A DNA stretch of 64,000 nt, from positions 62,001-126,000 of the forward strand of contig DXEW01000020.1 of NCBI GenBank assembly GCA_019114755.1. Reading direction: 5' to 3'. Position numbers and translations under genes: made by a program. Below, in pieces: positions 15,051-24,160 of this stretch. A model generated the notes under the pieces. It saw only the letters and a program-made list of their open reading frames with translations, did no database searches and was not told the DNA's origin. Each line of letters starts with the position of its first letter. Within the stretch, counting starts at the first letter, position 1. Source of the stretch: Candidatus Borkfalkia faecavium. Its GTDB lineage: Bacteria > Bacillota > Clostridia > Christensenellales > Borkfalkiaceae.

Positions 15051-18000
15051 ATGAGCCAAAGGATACGGATGCTTCTGCAAAGAGGGATGCTCTCCGCTGC
15101 CTGTATGGCCGTCTTTGCCGCGGCGTTGTTGCTGTTCGGCTGTACGGATAGGCACGAGCATGAATTGTTCTATACAGACGCGGTCGCGGCTACCTGTACG
15201 GAGAGCGGTTCCGTCGAGTATTGGAAATGTTCCGGCTGCGGCAAGCTGTTTGCCGACGCCGAAGGCGAGCGAGAGATCGAAGACGCCGCCGTCGAGGCGC
15301 TTGGCCATGACTGGGGCGAGGGCAAAGCCGAGCCCGTGCAGTTCTGCACGGACGACTATACGCTCACCTATACCTGCCAAAGGGCGGGCTGCGGCGAAAC
15401 AAAGGCGGAAACGGTGCGGGGGAGTGCCGCGCACTCCTTAGACGCAGGGCAGGTCGTCAAAGCCGCCGCCTGCACCGCCGAAGGCGAACGGCTGTTCCGC
15501 TGCACCAACGCGGGCTGTACTTATACGAAGACGGAGGTCATCCCCGCCACGGGCCATACTTTGGATGCGGGCACGGTCGTCAAGGCCGCTACCTGCTGCG
15601 AGGCGGGTTCGCGACTGTACAGCTGCACGGCGGAGGGCTGTAACTATACGTTTACGGAGCTCATCCCCGCTACGGGCGCACATATATTGGATGAGGGCGA
15701 GCAGATCAAGGCGCCCACCTGCCTGAGCGCGGGCGAAAAGTTGTGCCGCTGCACCGGCGAGGGCTGCGCCTATACCGAGCTCGTGCCCGTAACGCCCCTC
15801 GGTCATGCATGGGGCGATGGTGTCGCTTCGGAAAAGACGCTCTGCACCGAACCGCAGACCATCACCTATACCTGCCAAAGAGCGGGCTGCGGCGAGAGCA
15901 AGCAGGAAAGCATCTCTGCGGAGCATACCGCCCACGCCTTGGAGCAGGGCGAGATCGTCAAAGAAAATTCCTGTACGGAAAGCGGCTCCGCCGTCTACCG
16001 CTGTATCAATGAGGGATGCAGCTATGAGGTGACGCAGCCGCTGTCGCCTTTGGGCCACAGCTGGAACAGCGAAGCCGCCTGTGCAGAACGCTCCTGCCTG
16101 GTTTGCGGCGCACAGCTGCCTGCGTCCGAGACGCATATATACAGAGAGGAATTGCGGGCGGCGACCTGCTCGCAGGAGGGCGCGCGCGTCTTTACCTGTA
16201 CGGCGTGCGGAGATTCTTATCAAGAAGTCATCCCCGCCTTGGGGCATGCAATGGAATGGGCGGAGAGCACGGCTGTCAAAGGCTGCGTGACCACCGTCAC
16301 CGTCACGGGCAGGTGTACGCGCGCGGGCTGTACACATTCTGAATCTATGCAGCCGCAGGTGACGGAAACACACAAATTTACGGAGAGCATCGCGCGGCCG
16401 GCCACCTGCCAAAGCGAAGGCGTGCGCCGTTTCACCTGCACCGAATGCGGTACCACAAAGGAAGAGCCGTATACCGATAAAGAAGCGCATGCCTGGGTGC
16501 AGGGCGCGCAGACGGGCAGCACGGTCACGTCCGCTTGTTCGCTGTGCAGCGCTACAAAGACTTCGATCGTCGCCGAAAGAGAGGCGAAGGTCACCAAAGC
16601 GGACTTGAAAGAAGCGGACGAAGTGGCGCTGGGCGATACCTATATCCAATTGGACGATAAAGCCGTCGAGGCGTTGGAAGGCGACAAGTTCACGCTCGCC
16701 GTGGAAGAGGTCCCCGTGAAGGAAGTAGAAGGGGCGATCGAAGGCGAAAGGGTGTACAGCATCACCATGAACGGCGGCGACGTCACGCAGTTCGATGGCG
16801 CGATCACCGTGCGCCTGCCGTATACTTTGCAGGAAGGGGACGACGTCGGCGCCATCCACATCGCCTATATCGACGAGAACGGCAATGCCGAGGCGATCCG
16901 CGGCGCATATTCCAACGGCTACGTCACCTTCGAAACCGACCACTTCTCCTACTATACGGTGCGCCAGTACACGGCAGAACAGCTGTGTGAGCAGTTCGGC
17001 CACAATTTACAGGTGACGCAGAAAGAGGCAAACTGCCTGCAGGACGGCTACCTGATCGAAACGTGCACCCGCTGCGGCAAGATCGTCACCAACAAGGTCG
17101 TGACTGCGCTCGGGCACGATTATCGGGTGAAAGAACAGACCGACCCGACGTGTATCGCGGCGGGCAGCACGGTATACGCCTGCAGCCGCTGCAGCGAAGA
17201 GTACACGCAGCAATTCCCCGCCGCGGGGCACAGCTGGGAGCAAAGCGGCACCGCCGCCGCCACTTGTACGGCTGCGGGCAGTATCGATTATACCTGTCAA
17301 AACTGCGGTATCGTGCGCAGTGAGGCGACGGAAGCGCTCGGGCACGACATCGAGCAGACGGTCACGGCGTACCCGACCTGTACCGGGCGAGGCGAGTATA
17401 CATACGCCTGCACCCGCTGCGATTATTCGTATACGGAAGAGATCCCCGCCGTCGGGCATATCCTGAACGCATCTGTCACGCCCGCCACCTGCGGCGAAAA
17501 CGGTTATACTACTTATCTCTGCTCCGTCTGCGGCTATTCATATGAAGACGACGTCATTCCCGCCACGGGCGAGCATACCATCGTGAACGGCATCTGTACC
17601 GTGTGCGGGCAGGGCTGCGAGCACGAATTCGGGGAAGGCGCCGTCACGCCGCCGCAGTGCACGCAGCAGGGATACACGACGTACACCTGCACCGTCTGCG
17701 GTTATTCGTACACCGCCGATATCACCGATGCGCTCGGCCACAGCTATACCGTCGATCCGCTGCACTGCGATCGCTGCGGGCTGTGCCGCTACGAGCACGA
17801 CGACGAGGTCACCGCGCAGCTTGTCGGAGAGCGCTGCGGCGAAGGTGTCGTCATCACCCGCACCTGTAAAAGCTGCGGTCGCGTGCAGACGCAGACGCTG
17901 CACGAGCACGCGATGCTGCAGGAAAAGGTCGTCCTCGATATGCCCGTCGAGCATGCGGGCGATACCGGCGCGCGCCTGACCTTCGTTTGGCGCAGCTGCC

Positions 18001-21000
18001 TGTGCGGTGAAAGCTGGGGGATCGACTACGGCGTGGGCGATTGCCAAGTGGAAGTCAATTTTTGGGACGGAGAGAGCTATTCCTTCTACTGCACGGTGGA
18101 AGGCTGCAATATCAACGGCAAAGAGTATGTCGATTTCGTCTACGACGGCGACGACGTCTGTACGGGCGTCTATACCATCCGCTGGCTGGTCTATGACGGC
18201 GAGGAACTGCTCGGCGAGGCGAGTACCGCTTTTGCAACAGAGATCCACGATATCCGCTATATCGATGCCGAGCTCGCCAAAGGCGCCGAAACTTGCGATG
18301 ACGGCGTCATCATCACCAAAGCGTGTGACCGCTGCGGCGAAGAATTCGAGCCGTATGAAGACTATTGGCACGTCACCATTGAAGAAGAGATGGTCAACGT
18401 CGCCGTGCCCCATACGGGCGAAGAAGATGCCCGCTGCATCCTGACCTATTATACCTGCCCCTGCGGCGAATTTTACGGGATCAATATGAACGGCTGCGTG
18501 CTCAGCTCGTTGGAATACGACGAAGAAAAGGGCTGCTATATCGCCTATTGCACCGAGCCCGGCTGCGATTTTTGGCTAAAAGAGTACAAGACGCCCGAGC
18601 CTACACAAAGCCCCTGCGAGACCTGGTACGACGAATATTTCGTCTTCTACCGCGGCGAAGAGCAGGTGGGCGAGTTTGCAATGCGCTATCTGCAGAAAGA
18701 GCATAAAAACACCGTCACCGAGGCGGAGCTCGTGCCGGGAGCGACCAGTTGTGAAGAGGGCGTCGTCATCACGCAGTACTGCATTGACTGCGCTGCGATC
18801 GTCTATCAACATACAGTCGATTTCCATTACACGTTTGAAGAGGTACTGCTCGACGTGCCCGTCAGCCACGGCGGCGAAGAGGCGCATCTGGTGGTGAAAG
18901 AGACCGTCTGCATCTGCGGGAGTGAGCAGTTTATCGATTATTTGAGCGGCGGCTGCCTGCTGCATGAGTTTGTTTGGGATGAAGAAAAGGGCTGCAATAT
19001 TGCCAACTGCGCCGTCGAGGGCTGCGATGTCAGCGTCGAATGGACGGAGTCGTTCGAATACGACGGCGACGGCATGTGCAGCGGCAGGTGGGTGCAGAAC
19101 TATACCTTCAAAAAAGGCGGCGAGGTGCTCGGCGAGTACAGCAGCGGCTACCGCGACGAACGGCATATGTATGATGTGAAATATACGCTCGCGGAAGGGG
19201 CGTCCTCCTGCGAAGAGGGGCTGGTCTGTACCGAGTACTGCACGCGCTGCGGCTATGTGGCGGATGAATATATGATATACGACCACATCGTCTCGAGCGA
19301 AGAATATCTGAACATCGCATCGGATCACGGCGATGAAGGCGAATGGATCGTCTATGTATATCGCTGCCCTTGCGGAGAGGAGCAGTCGATCGGGTTTGGC
19401 GGCGATTGCCGGTTCTTCTCGGGCGAGTGGGATGAAGAAAAGGAGTGCAGCGTGTACCGCTGCGAGGCAGAGGGTTGTTCCAATTGGTATGAGCGGTACA
19501 ACACCTTCGAATACGCCGAAGAAGGTTCCTGCATCGGGCAGAATATCACCCGCTATGTGTTCTATCGCGGGCAAGAGGTCGTCGGCGAGTATACGCTGAC
19601 GGAAGAGGAAGAGGAAGAGTGGCACAAAGTGCGCGAGACGATCGCCGTCGAACTTGCCGAAGGCTCCGTGACCTGTGAAGACGGCGTCTTCGTCACCGAT
19701 CTCTGCCTCCGCTGCGGCGAAGAGTTCGAGCCGCGCCTTTCTTACGGACATGTGTCTCTTACCGAAGAGCTGCTCAACGTACCCGCCGACCACGGCAACC
19801 CCGCGATCGACGCCCGTTTCATTGTAGAACTCGATCGCTGCGCCTGCGGTAAAAGCAATGTGATCGATCTGAATGCGGGCGACTGCTACTTTGTGCAGGA
19901 TAAGTTCGAGGGCGGAGCCGACCACTTTATTTACAGGTGTGCGGTGACCGGCTGCGAAAATTGGTGCGAGATGTATCGCTCCTTCCTCTATGCAGACGAA
20001 TCCTCCGGCTGTTTGGGGGAAGGGGCTGAGCGCTATATCTTCTATTCCGGCGATAGCGTGCTGGAAGAGATCACGATCGTGCATGGCGATCAGTATCGGC
20101 ATACGATGGCGCTCGTGTCTTCGGAATCGACCTGGAGCGAAGACCTTGCCATCGGCGAAACCTGGACGCAGACGAATAGCTATCGCTGCCAAAACGAAAA
20201 CTGCCCGTACAGCGAAACGAATATTTTTGAATATATGCGGACGGAAGAGGGCGAACCGCTGGTCGGCGTGACTCATAAATTGACCGTGGAAGACGGCTCC
20301 GTGCAGGAAGAGGCCTGGCAGTACGATCCAGAAAATTACGGCAGGCCCGTCTCCCGTCGCAGGTATTTTGCGGATGCAAAGGGCGTCGTGCTTGAAGATT
20401 ATACCGATACGTATGCCTACGGCGAAGGCTGCGAGGCGACGGTCACGTGCGAATACCGCGATACCGCCAATTACGAGGCGCATACGGAAGTGTACACGGC
20501 GACCGTGCATGCGGAAGGCGGCTATTGCGAGGCCACCTGCACGCAGTACGGCGGGCCGCGGTGTCTGCTGTGCGGCGAATGGTACGGCGGTACACAATCG
20601 CCGCGCGGGCATGCATACGATGCCGAAGGCTATTGCCTCCATTGCGGCCTGTATAACCCGCAGATGGCGGATGGCTTTGTGGCGGCCGAAGACTTGTCTT
20701 CTCAGCCCGCATATACCGAAGGGCGCGAGGGCAGCGTCATCCTCGGCGTGCACTCGCTCGACGATGCGTATACTTACGATAAAATCGTCGTCACCATGCG
20801 CGCCGTGTATATGGAAACGGGCGAAGGGCAGGCGATCGAGGCGATCGGCGCGCTGACCCCGGGGCTGAACGAGAATATCTCCGAGTGCGGGCTGTATGTG
20901 GCGGAAGCCAAGGCGCTGCTGCAGGCGCTGGATGCGTACGCCGCGCAGGCGGGCGTCGATGCCTCCGCCTGCGGCGTCGAGTTCAATTTCGTCCCCACCT

Positions 21001-21077
21001 GGGCGGACGAAAACGAAACGAATTACGTCTGCTCCATCACCCTGACCTATGCCGAGGTGCAGGCGGCACTTTCGTAA
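15051..21077 (+). CDS. Giant cysteine-rich repeat lipoprotein
   Basis: 2008 residues from ATG 15051 (AAGGAGG upstream; the ORF-track start 14964 lacks one). A lipoprotein signal peptide ends LLLFGC (Cys31), so it is exported and lipid-anchored. Residues about 40-510 and 640-910 are tandem modules of roughly 35-45 residues with the pattern AxC...G...Y.C..(x)CG...E.IPA.GH, each with Cys pairs spaced like a small zinc ribbon. They are interrupted by a Cys-free beta-rich domain (about 515-635, FTLAVEEVPV, GAITVRLPYTL). From about 913 to 1683 come five repeats of about 153 residues (starts near 913, 1068, 1220, 1374, 1527), each with paired Cys, a DExxLNVPxxH-like strand, CxCG, and YxFYRGxEVxGE. 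A divergent C-terminal region lacks an obvious wall anchor. Function unknown; adhesion, metal binding or glycan binding are possible. Confidence 0.85.
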   Translation: MSQRIRMLLQRGMLSAACMAVFAAALLLFGCTDRHEHELFYTDAVAATCTESGSVEYWKCSGCGKLFADAEGEREIEDAAVEALGHDWGEGKAEPVQFCTDDYTLTYTCQRAGCGETKAETVRGSAAHSLDAGQVVKAAACTAEGERLFRCTNAGCTYTKTEVIPATGHTLDAGTVVKAATCCEAGSRLYSCTAEGCNYTFTELIPATGAHILDEGEQIKAPTCLSAGEKLCRCTGEGCAYTELVPVTPLGHAWGDGVASEKTLCTEPQTITYTCQRAGCGESKQESISAEHTAHALEQGEIVKENSCTESGSAVYRCINEGCSYEVTQPLSPLGHSWNSEAACAERSCLVCGAQLPASETHIYREELRAATCSQEGARVFTCTACGDSYQEVIPALGHAMEWAESTAVKGCVTTVTVTGRCTRAGCTHSESMQPQVTETHKFTESIARPATCQSEGVRRFTCTECGTTKEEPYTDKEAHAWVQGAQTGSTVTSACSLCSATKTSIVAEREAKVTKADLKEADEVALGDTYIQLDDKAVEALEGDKFTLAVEEVPVKEVEGAIEGERVYSITMNGGDVTQFDGAITVRLPYTLQEGDDVGAIHIAYIDENGNAEAIRGAYSNGYVTFETDHFSYYTVRQYTAEQLCEQFGHNLQVTQKEANCLQDGYLIETCTRCGKIVTNKVVTALGHDYRVKEQTDPTCIAAGSTVYACSRCSEEYTQQFPAAGHSWEQSGTAAATCTAAGSIDYTCQNCGIVRSEATEALGHDIEQTVTAYPTCTGRGEYTYACTRCDYSYTEEIPAVGHILNASVTPATCGENGYTTYLCSVCGYSYEDDVIPATGEHTIVNGICTVCGQGCEHEFGEGAVTPPQCTQQGYTTYTCTVCGYSYTADITDALGHSYTVDPLHCDRCGLCRYEHDDEVTAQLVGERCGEGVVITRTCKSCGRVQTQTLHEHAMLQEKVVLDMPVEHAGDTGARLTFVWRSCLCGESWGIDYGVGDCQVEVNFWDGESYSFYCTVEGCNINGKEYVDFVYDGDDVCTGVYTIRWLVYDGEELLGEASTAFATEIHDIRYIDAELAKGAETCDDGVIITKACDRCGEEFEPYEDYWHVTIEEEMVNVAVPHTGEEDARCILTYYTCPCGEFYGINMNGCVLSSLEYDEEKGCYIAYCTEPGCDFWLKEYKTPEPTQSPCETWYDEYFVFYRGEEQVGEFAMRYLQKEHKNTVTEAELVPGATSCEEGVVITQYCIDCAAIVYQHTVDFHYTFEEVLLDVPVSHGGEEAHLVVKETVCICGSEQFIDYLSGGCLLHEFVWDEEKGCNIANCAVEGCDVSVEWTESFEYDGDGMCSGRWVQNYTFKKGGEVLGEYSSGYRDERHMYDVKYTLAEGASSCEEGLVCTEYCTRCGYVADEYMIYDHIVSSEEYLNIASDHGDEGEWIVYVYRCPCGEEQSIGFGGDCRFFSGEWDEEKECSVYRCEAEGCSNWYERYNTFEYAEEGSCIGQNITRYVFYRGQEVVGEYTLTEEEEEEWHKVRETIAVELAEGSVTCEDGVFVTDLCLRCGEEFEPRLSYGHVSLTEELLNVPADHGNPAIDARFIVELDRCACGKSNVIDLNAGDCYFVQDKFEGGADHFIYRCAVTGCENWCEMYRSFLYADESSGCLGEGAERYIFYSGDSVLEEITIVHGDQYRHTMALVSSESTWSEDLAIGETWTQTNSYRCQNENCPYSETNIFEYMRTEEGEPLVGVTHKLTVEDGSVQEEAWQYDPENYGRPVSRRRYFADAKGVVLEDYTDTYAYGEGCEATVTCEYRDTANYEAHTEVYTATVHAEGGYCEATCTQYGGPRCLLCGEWYGGTQSPRGHAYDAEGYCLHCGLYNPQMADGFVAAEDLSSQPAYTEGREGSVILGVHSLDDAYTYDKIVVTMRAVYMETGEGQAIEAIGALTPGLNENISECGLYVAEAKALLQALDAYAAQAGVDASACGVEFNFVPTWADENETNYVCSITLTYAEVQAALS

Positions 21078-21159
21078 AGCACAGCTATCGTAAAGTATAG
21101 CTATTGTAAAGGCGGCGCTGTCGTAAAGCGTTGCGCGAAAATCTTTATTGTCTAAACCC

Positions 21160-21192
21160 AAACAAGGCAAGCCCGTCGGGCTTGCCTTGTTT
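21160..21192 (+). terminator. Perfect 15-pair terminator after the giant lipoprotein gene
   Basis: AAACAAGGCAAGCCC-GTC-GGGCTTGCCTTGTTT. Related GGCAAGCC stems terminate the phosphohexomutase gene and the maltodextrin operon. The A-rich left arm makes it bidirectional. Confidence 0.85.
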
Positions 21193-21260
21193 GCTTGTTG
21201 AAGCGCAACAGCTAAAAATTTGTTTTGAAGCATTTCTCTGTCATCCCCATCGAGAAGGGT

Positions 21261-21365
21261 GCAGCCTGCCCCTCCCCTGTCATCCTAAGTGAGCACGGTG
21301 CAGCCGTGCGAGCCGAAGGATCTCCGAAAAATATAAAAAACGGCAAAATCACGTTTTGCCGTTTT
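21261..21365. repeat. HPEER-type dispersed repeat plus bidirectional hairpin
   Basis: The segment 21275-21330 contains CCTGTCATCCTAAGTGAGC... and GAGCCGAAGGATCTC, the same family as 41030-41410. It ends in AAAACGGCAAAA-TCACG-TTTTGCCGTTTT (21337-21365), which can terminate the convergent esterase gene. With the terminator at 21160 this accounts for most of the gap 21078-21381. Confidence 0.6.
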
Positions 21366-21381
21366 CATTAAAAAGCGTGGA

Positions 21382-22143
21382 TCAAGATCGATCGGGAGGT
21401 GTTCGGAGGCACTGTTCCACAAACTCCTCCGTATAGGCGGTGCATGTGCGGTCTGCGCGGGGCGAAAAGCCGTGGCCTTCCCCCGCAAATTCGATCAGGC
21501 GCGCCTGCGGATAGGTGCGGGCGGCGCGGCGGCTGTATTCGACGGGCACCACCTTGTCAGCGTCGCCGTGCATGATGAGCACGGGCCCCGTATACTTCCC
21601 GATCGAAGAAAACACGTCTAACTTGCGTGCATATACAAAGTATTCCTTCCCCAGCGTCACGCCCCACAGGGTATGGCGGGCGGGGATGTCTTCTTCGGAA
21701 GGGAAGCGGGCATTCCAGTCGTCGGGGATGCAGAGGGCGGGGTAGAGGAGGATGAGCCCGCGCACCTCCTGCGGGCGCTGCGCCGCGGCGAGCGCCGCCG
21801 CCAGCCCGCCCTGGCTGCCGCCGAAGAGGAACAGCTTTCGGGGAGAAACGCCCTGCGCGAGCAGATAGTCGATGGCGGCGTGCAGGTCTTCCTGCTGCGT
21901 GCCGAGGGTCATCTGCTCGGTGGAAAGATACTGCTGCGCGCGGTTGCTGCCGCCGCAGAAGTCGATGCGGAGGGAGCCGATGCCGCCTTCGGCAAGGCGG
22001 GCGGCTGCTTTTTCAAAGTCGGCGCCGCTGCCGCCGAAGCCGTGGCAAAACAGCACAACGGGGCAGCCCGCCTGCGGCAGGCACAGCGCCCCGCGCACCG
22101 CCCTGTCTTTGCAGGGGATCTCACAGCGGAGGACGGCCTTCAC
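21382..22143 (-). CDS. Alpha/beta-hydrolase, probable acyl esterase
   Basis: 253 residues, no signal peptide. Serine hydrolase features in order: HGFGG (oxyanion region), FGGSQGG with the nucleophilic Ser, HGDADKVVP (acidic residue) and GEGHGF (His). The compact size and the ALCLPQAG...VVLFCHGFGG opening resemble feruloyl/cinnamoyl esterases and related short-chain acyl hydrolases of gut Clostridia; a peptidase role is unlikely. The start codon is GTG (22141-22143) and overlaps the TGA of the upstream gene (GTGA), so translation is probably coupled to the aldo/keto reductase. Confidence 0.82.
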   Translation of the reverse strand: MKAVLRCEIPCKDRAVRGALCLPQAGCPVVLFCHGFGGSGADFEKAAARLAEGGIGSLRIDFCGGSNRAQQYLSTEQMTLGTQQEDLHAAIDYLLAQGVSPRKLFLFGGSQGGLAAALAAAQRPQEVRGLILLYPALCIPDDWNARFPSEEDIPARHTLWGVTLGKEYFVYARKLDVFSSIGKYTGPVLIMHGDADKVVPVEYSRRAARTYPQARLIEFAGEGHGFSPRADRTCTAYTEEFVEQCLRTPPDRS

Positions 22144-23678
22144 GGCTGTTCAAACGTCTGCGCGGCCTTTTGTAAAAAGCTGCGGATCTTGATGTGCTGC
22201 GGGCAGATCTTTTCGCACTTGCCGCAGCGGATGCAGTCGGAAGCCCTACCGTGCGCCTTGGCAAGCTCCGCATACATCTCTTTGCCGCCGCCCGTGTGCT
22301 TGTTCTCGTTGAGCAGGGCAAAGTATTCGGGGATGGCGATGTGCTGCGGGCATCCTTCCGCGCAGTAGCGGCAGCCCGTGCAGGGCACGGCGGTGCCGCC
22401 CTTGACGATGGCCCCCGCCGCGAACGCCAGTTTGTTTTCTTCCTCCGTCAGCGGCACAAAGTTTTGCATATACGAGGTGTTGTCGTCCAGCTGCGCCTCG
22501 TCGGACATGCCCGAAAGCACATATGCGACCCCCGGCAGGCTCGCCGCAAAGCGCACCGCCCACGAGGCGGGGGAAGCGGCGGCGTCGTGGTTTTTCAGCA
22601 TCTGCACGGCGGCGGGCGGAAGCGAGGCGAGCGCGCCCCCCTTGACCGGCTCCATGACGATGACGGGCACGCCGCGGCGCATCGCCGTCTCGTAACAGGC
22701 GCGCGACTGCACCAGCCGGCTGTTCCAGTCGAGATAGTTGATCTGCAGCTGCACGTATTCCGCTTCCGGGTGGTCGGCGAGGATATTGTCCAGCGTCTTT
22801 GCCGTGTCGTGGAAGGAAAAGCCGATGTGGCGGATGCGCCCTTCCTTCTTTTTCTGCATGATGAAGCCGAAGGCGTCCAGCTTCTGCACCTTCATGTATT
22901 CGAGGCGGTTGAGGGCGTGCAGCCAGTAATAGTCGAAGTATTCCACCCCCAGCCGCTGCAGCTGGTCGTCAAAGATGCGCTCCATGTCCTCGCGCTTATG
23001 TACCATGAACATGGGCATCTTGGTGGTGACGGTGAAGGAATCGCGCGGGTGCCGCTCGACGAGCGCCTTGCGCAGGGCGGGTTCGCTGTCGCCGTCGTGG
23101 TAGCGGTAGGCGGTGTCGAAGTAGGTGAACCCGCGGGAAAGGAAGGTATCGATCATGCCCGCAAAGCGGCCGATATCGATCTGCCCCGTCTTGCCGCCGA
23201 CCACGGGCAGGCGCATGCACCCGAAGCCCAGTTTTTTGGCGCTCGGGCGGCCGTCTGCCAGTTCGTCGCGGCGGGCGCGCAGCACCGCCTGCGCCGTGCC
23301 GGGGTCGGAAATGTTTTCCACAGCCTTCTCCATCGGGCAGGGGCCGGTGCCTTCGCGGTTTTGGATGGCGGGCGTCAGCGTGCCGCAGGCATAGGGGATG
23401 TTGTATCGGCGGAGCACGGCGTCGCCGCTCTCGCTCAAAGTTTCCGCATACACTTCTTTGACGCCGCCGCGCACCATCAACAGGGCCGCCGCCTTGCCGA
23501 CGATCTTGTCCGCCACGCTCGCCCCGCGGAGGCCGCCCTGCGGCAAAAGGTCTAACAGGGCGCCGATGCCGCGCGAATCGAAGGTGCGCTCTTCGCTGTT
23601 CTGTACCACGGCGAGCGATGTTTCGCCGCCCAAAAGCTGTTTTGCGCGCTGCAAAGGCGCGGATACCGACTGTTCCAT
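22140..23678 (-). CDS. DUF1893 - aldo/keto reductase - 2x[4Fe-4S] fusion protein
   Basis: 512 residues. Residues about 8-125 match the DUF1893 pattern (LLGGETSLAVVQ, VADKIVGKAAALLMV, NIPYACGTLTPAIQNR). Residues about 150-400 are an aldo/keto reductase: GFGCMRLP, YFDTAYRYHDG, TTKMP, HIGFSFHD, VIVMEPVKGG. The C-terminus carries two ferredoxin-like clusters, CTGCRYCAEGCP and CIRCGKCEKICP. Such iron-sulfur AKRs are common in anaerobes and presumably pass electrons between a ferredoxin-like donor and a carbonyl substrate. ATG 23678 (AGGAAGG upstream) replaces the ORF-track start 23852. Overlaps the esterase by 4 bases. Confidence 0.85.
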   Translation of the reverse strand: MEQSVSAPLQRAKQLLGGETSLAVVQNSEERTFDSRGIGALLDLLPQGGLRGASVADKIVGKAAALLMVRGGVKEVYAETLSESGDAVLRRYNIPYACGTLTPAIQNREGTGPCPMEKAVENISDPGTAQAVLRARRDELADGRPSAKKLGFGCMRLPVVGGKTGQIDIGRFAGMIDTFLSRGFTYFDTAYRYHDGDSEPALRKALVERHPRDSFTVTTKMPMFMVHKREDMERIFDDQLQRLGVEYFDYYWLHALNRLEYMKVQKLDAFGFIMQKKKEGRIRHIGFSFHDTAKTLDNILADHPEAEYVQLQINYLDWNSRLVQSRACYETAMRRGVPVIVMEPVKGGALASLPPAAVQMLKNHDAAASPASWAVRFAASLPGVAYVLSGMSDEAQLDDNTSYMQNFVPLTEEENKLAFAAGAIVKGGTAVPCTGCRYCAEGCPQHIAIPEYFALLNENKHTGGGKEMYAELAKAHGRASDCIRCGKCEKICPQHIKIRSFLQKAAQTFEQP

Positions 23679-23936
23679 CAAAGTGCCTTCCTTGCTTTTT
23701 TGTCTATTATACCCCAAAACCGCGCGCATTGCAAGCCGAATGCGAAAAAAGTCGGGAAGGGGCGTTTTGCCGCGCGCCGCCCGCGCCGCGCATAAAAAAA
23801 GGCGTGCCCTGAAAAGGCGCGCCGCTGAGAAAAACTCCGGCTGCTCCGCCAAAGGCGAACGTCGGGTTGTCTTTCAAATCACGGCAATTCGCAGCCGCCA
23901 TCGCGGCGAGAATTGCGTGAACATAAAATAAATTTG

Positions 23937-24148
23937 AAAAAACGGCAAAATCACACTTTTGCCGTTTTTCCCTTATGAGTATACGGATGGGGGTGAATGT
24001 GCCGCGCGTTTTATAATGGCGTGCCCTGAAATGCGCGGCGCAGAGGGGAGAAACCGCCGCCAGTACGCCGCGCAATTTTGCGCGGCGACGCACGGCAAGT
24101 TTCCCCCTTTCTCTCGACAAATTCTTTCGTCAGCACGAAAGAATTTGT
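23937..24148 (-). repeat. Dispersed ~210 bp element (copy B) downstream of ychF
   Basis: Bounded by AAAACGGCAAAA...TTTTGCCGTTTTT (23938-23969) and a hairpin ACAAATTCTTTCG-TCAGCA-CGAAAGAATTTGT (24117-24148). The interior (ATACGGATGG...GCGTGCCCTGAAA...GAGGGGAGAAACCGCC) is the reverse complement of 40821-41022. It begins 12 bases after the ychF stop. The remaining gap 23679-23936 contains degenerate related sequence (TGCGGGCGCGCC, GCGTGCCCTGAAAAGGCGC) and no gene. Confidence 0.75.
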
Positions 24149-24160
24149 GAGAATTTAGTT

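Noticed and set aside
15051-21077. CRISPR array, suggested by the regular repeats
   Set aside because: Repeats are in-frame, diverged protein modules; there are no short identical direct repeats with unique spacers here or elsewhere in the window.
18576-21233. 885-codon minus-strand ORF opposite the giant lipoprotein gene
   Set aside because: Antisense of a repeat-rich coding region; no ribosome binding site, no recognisable domain.
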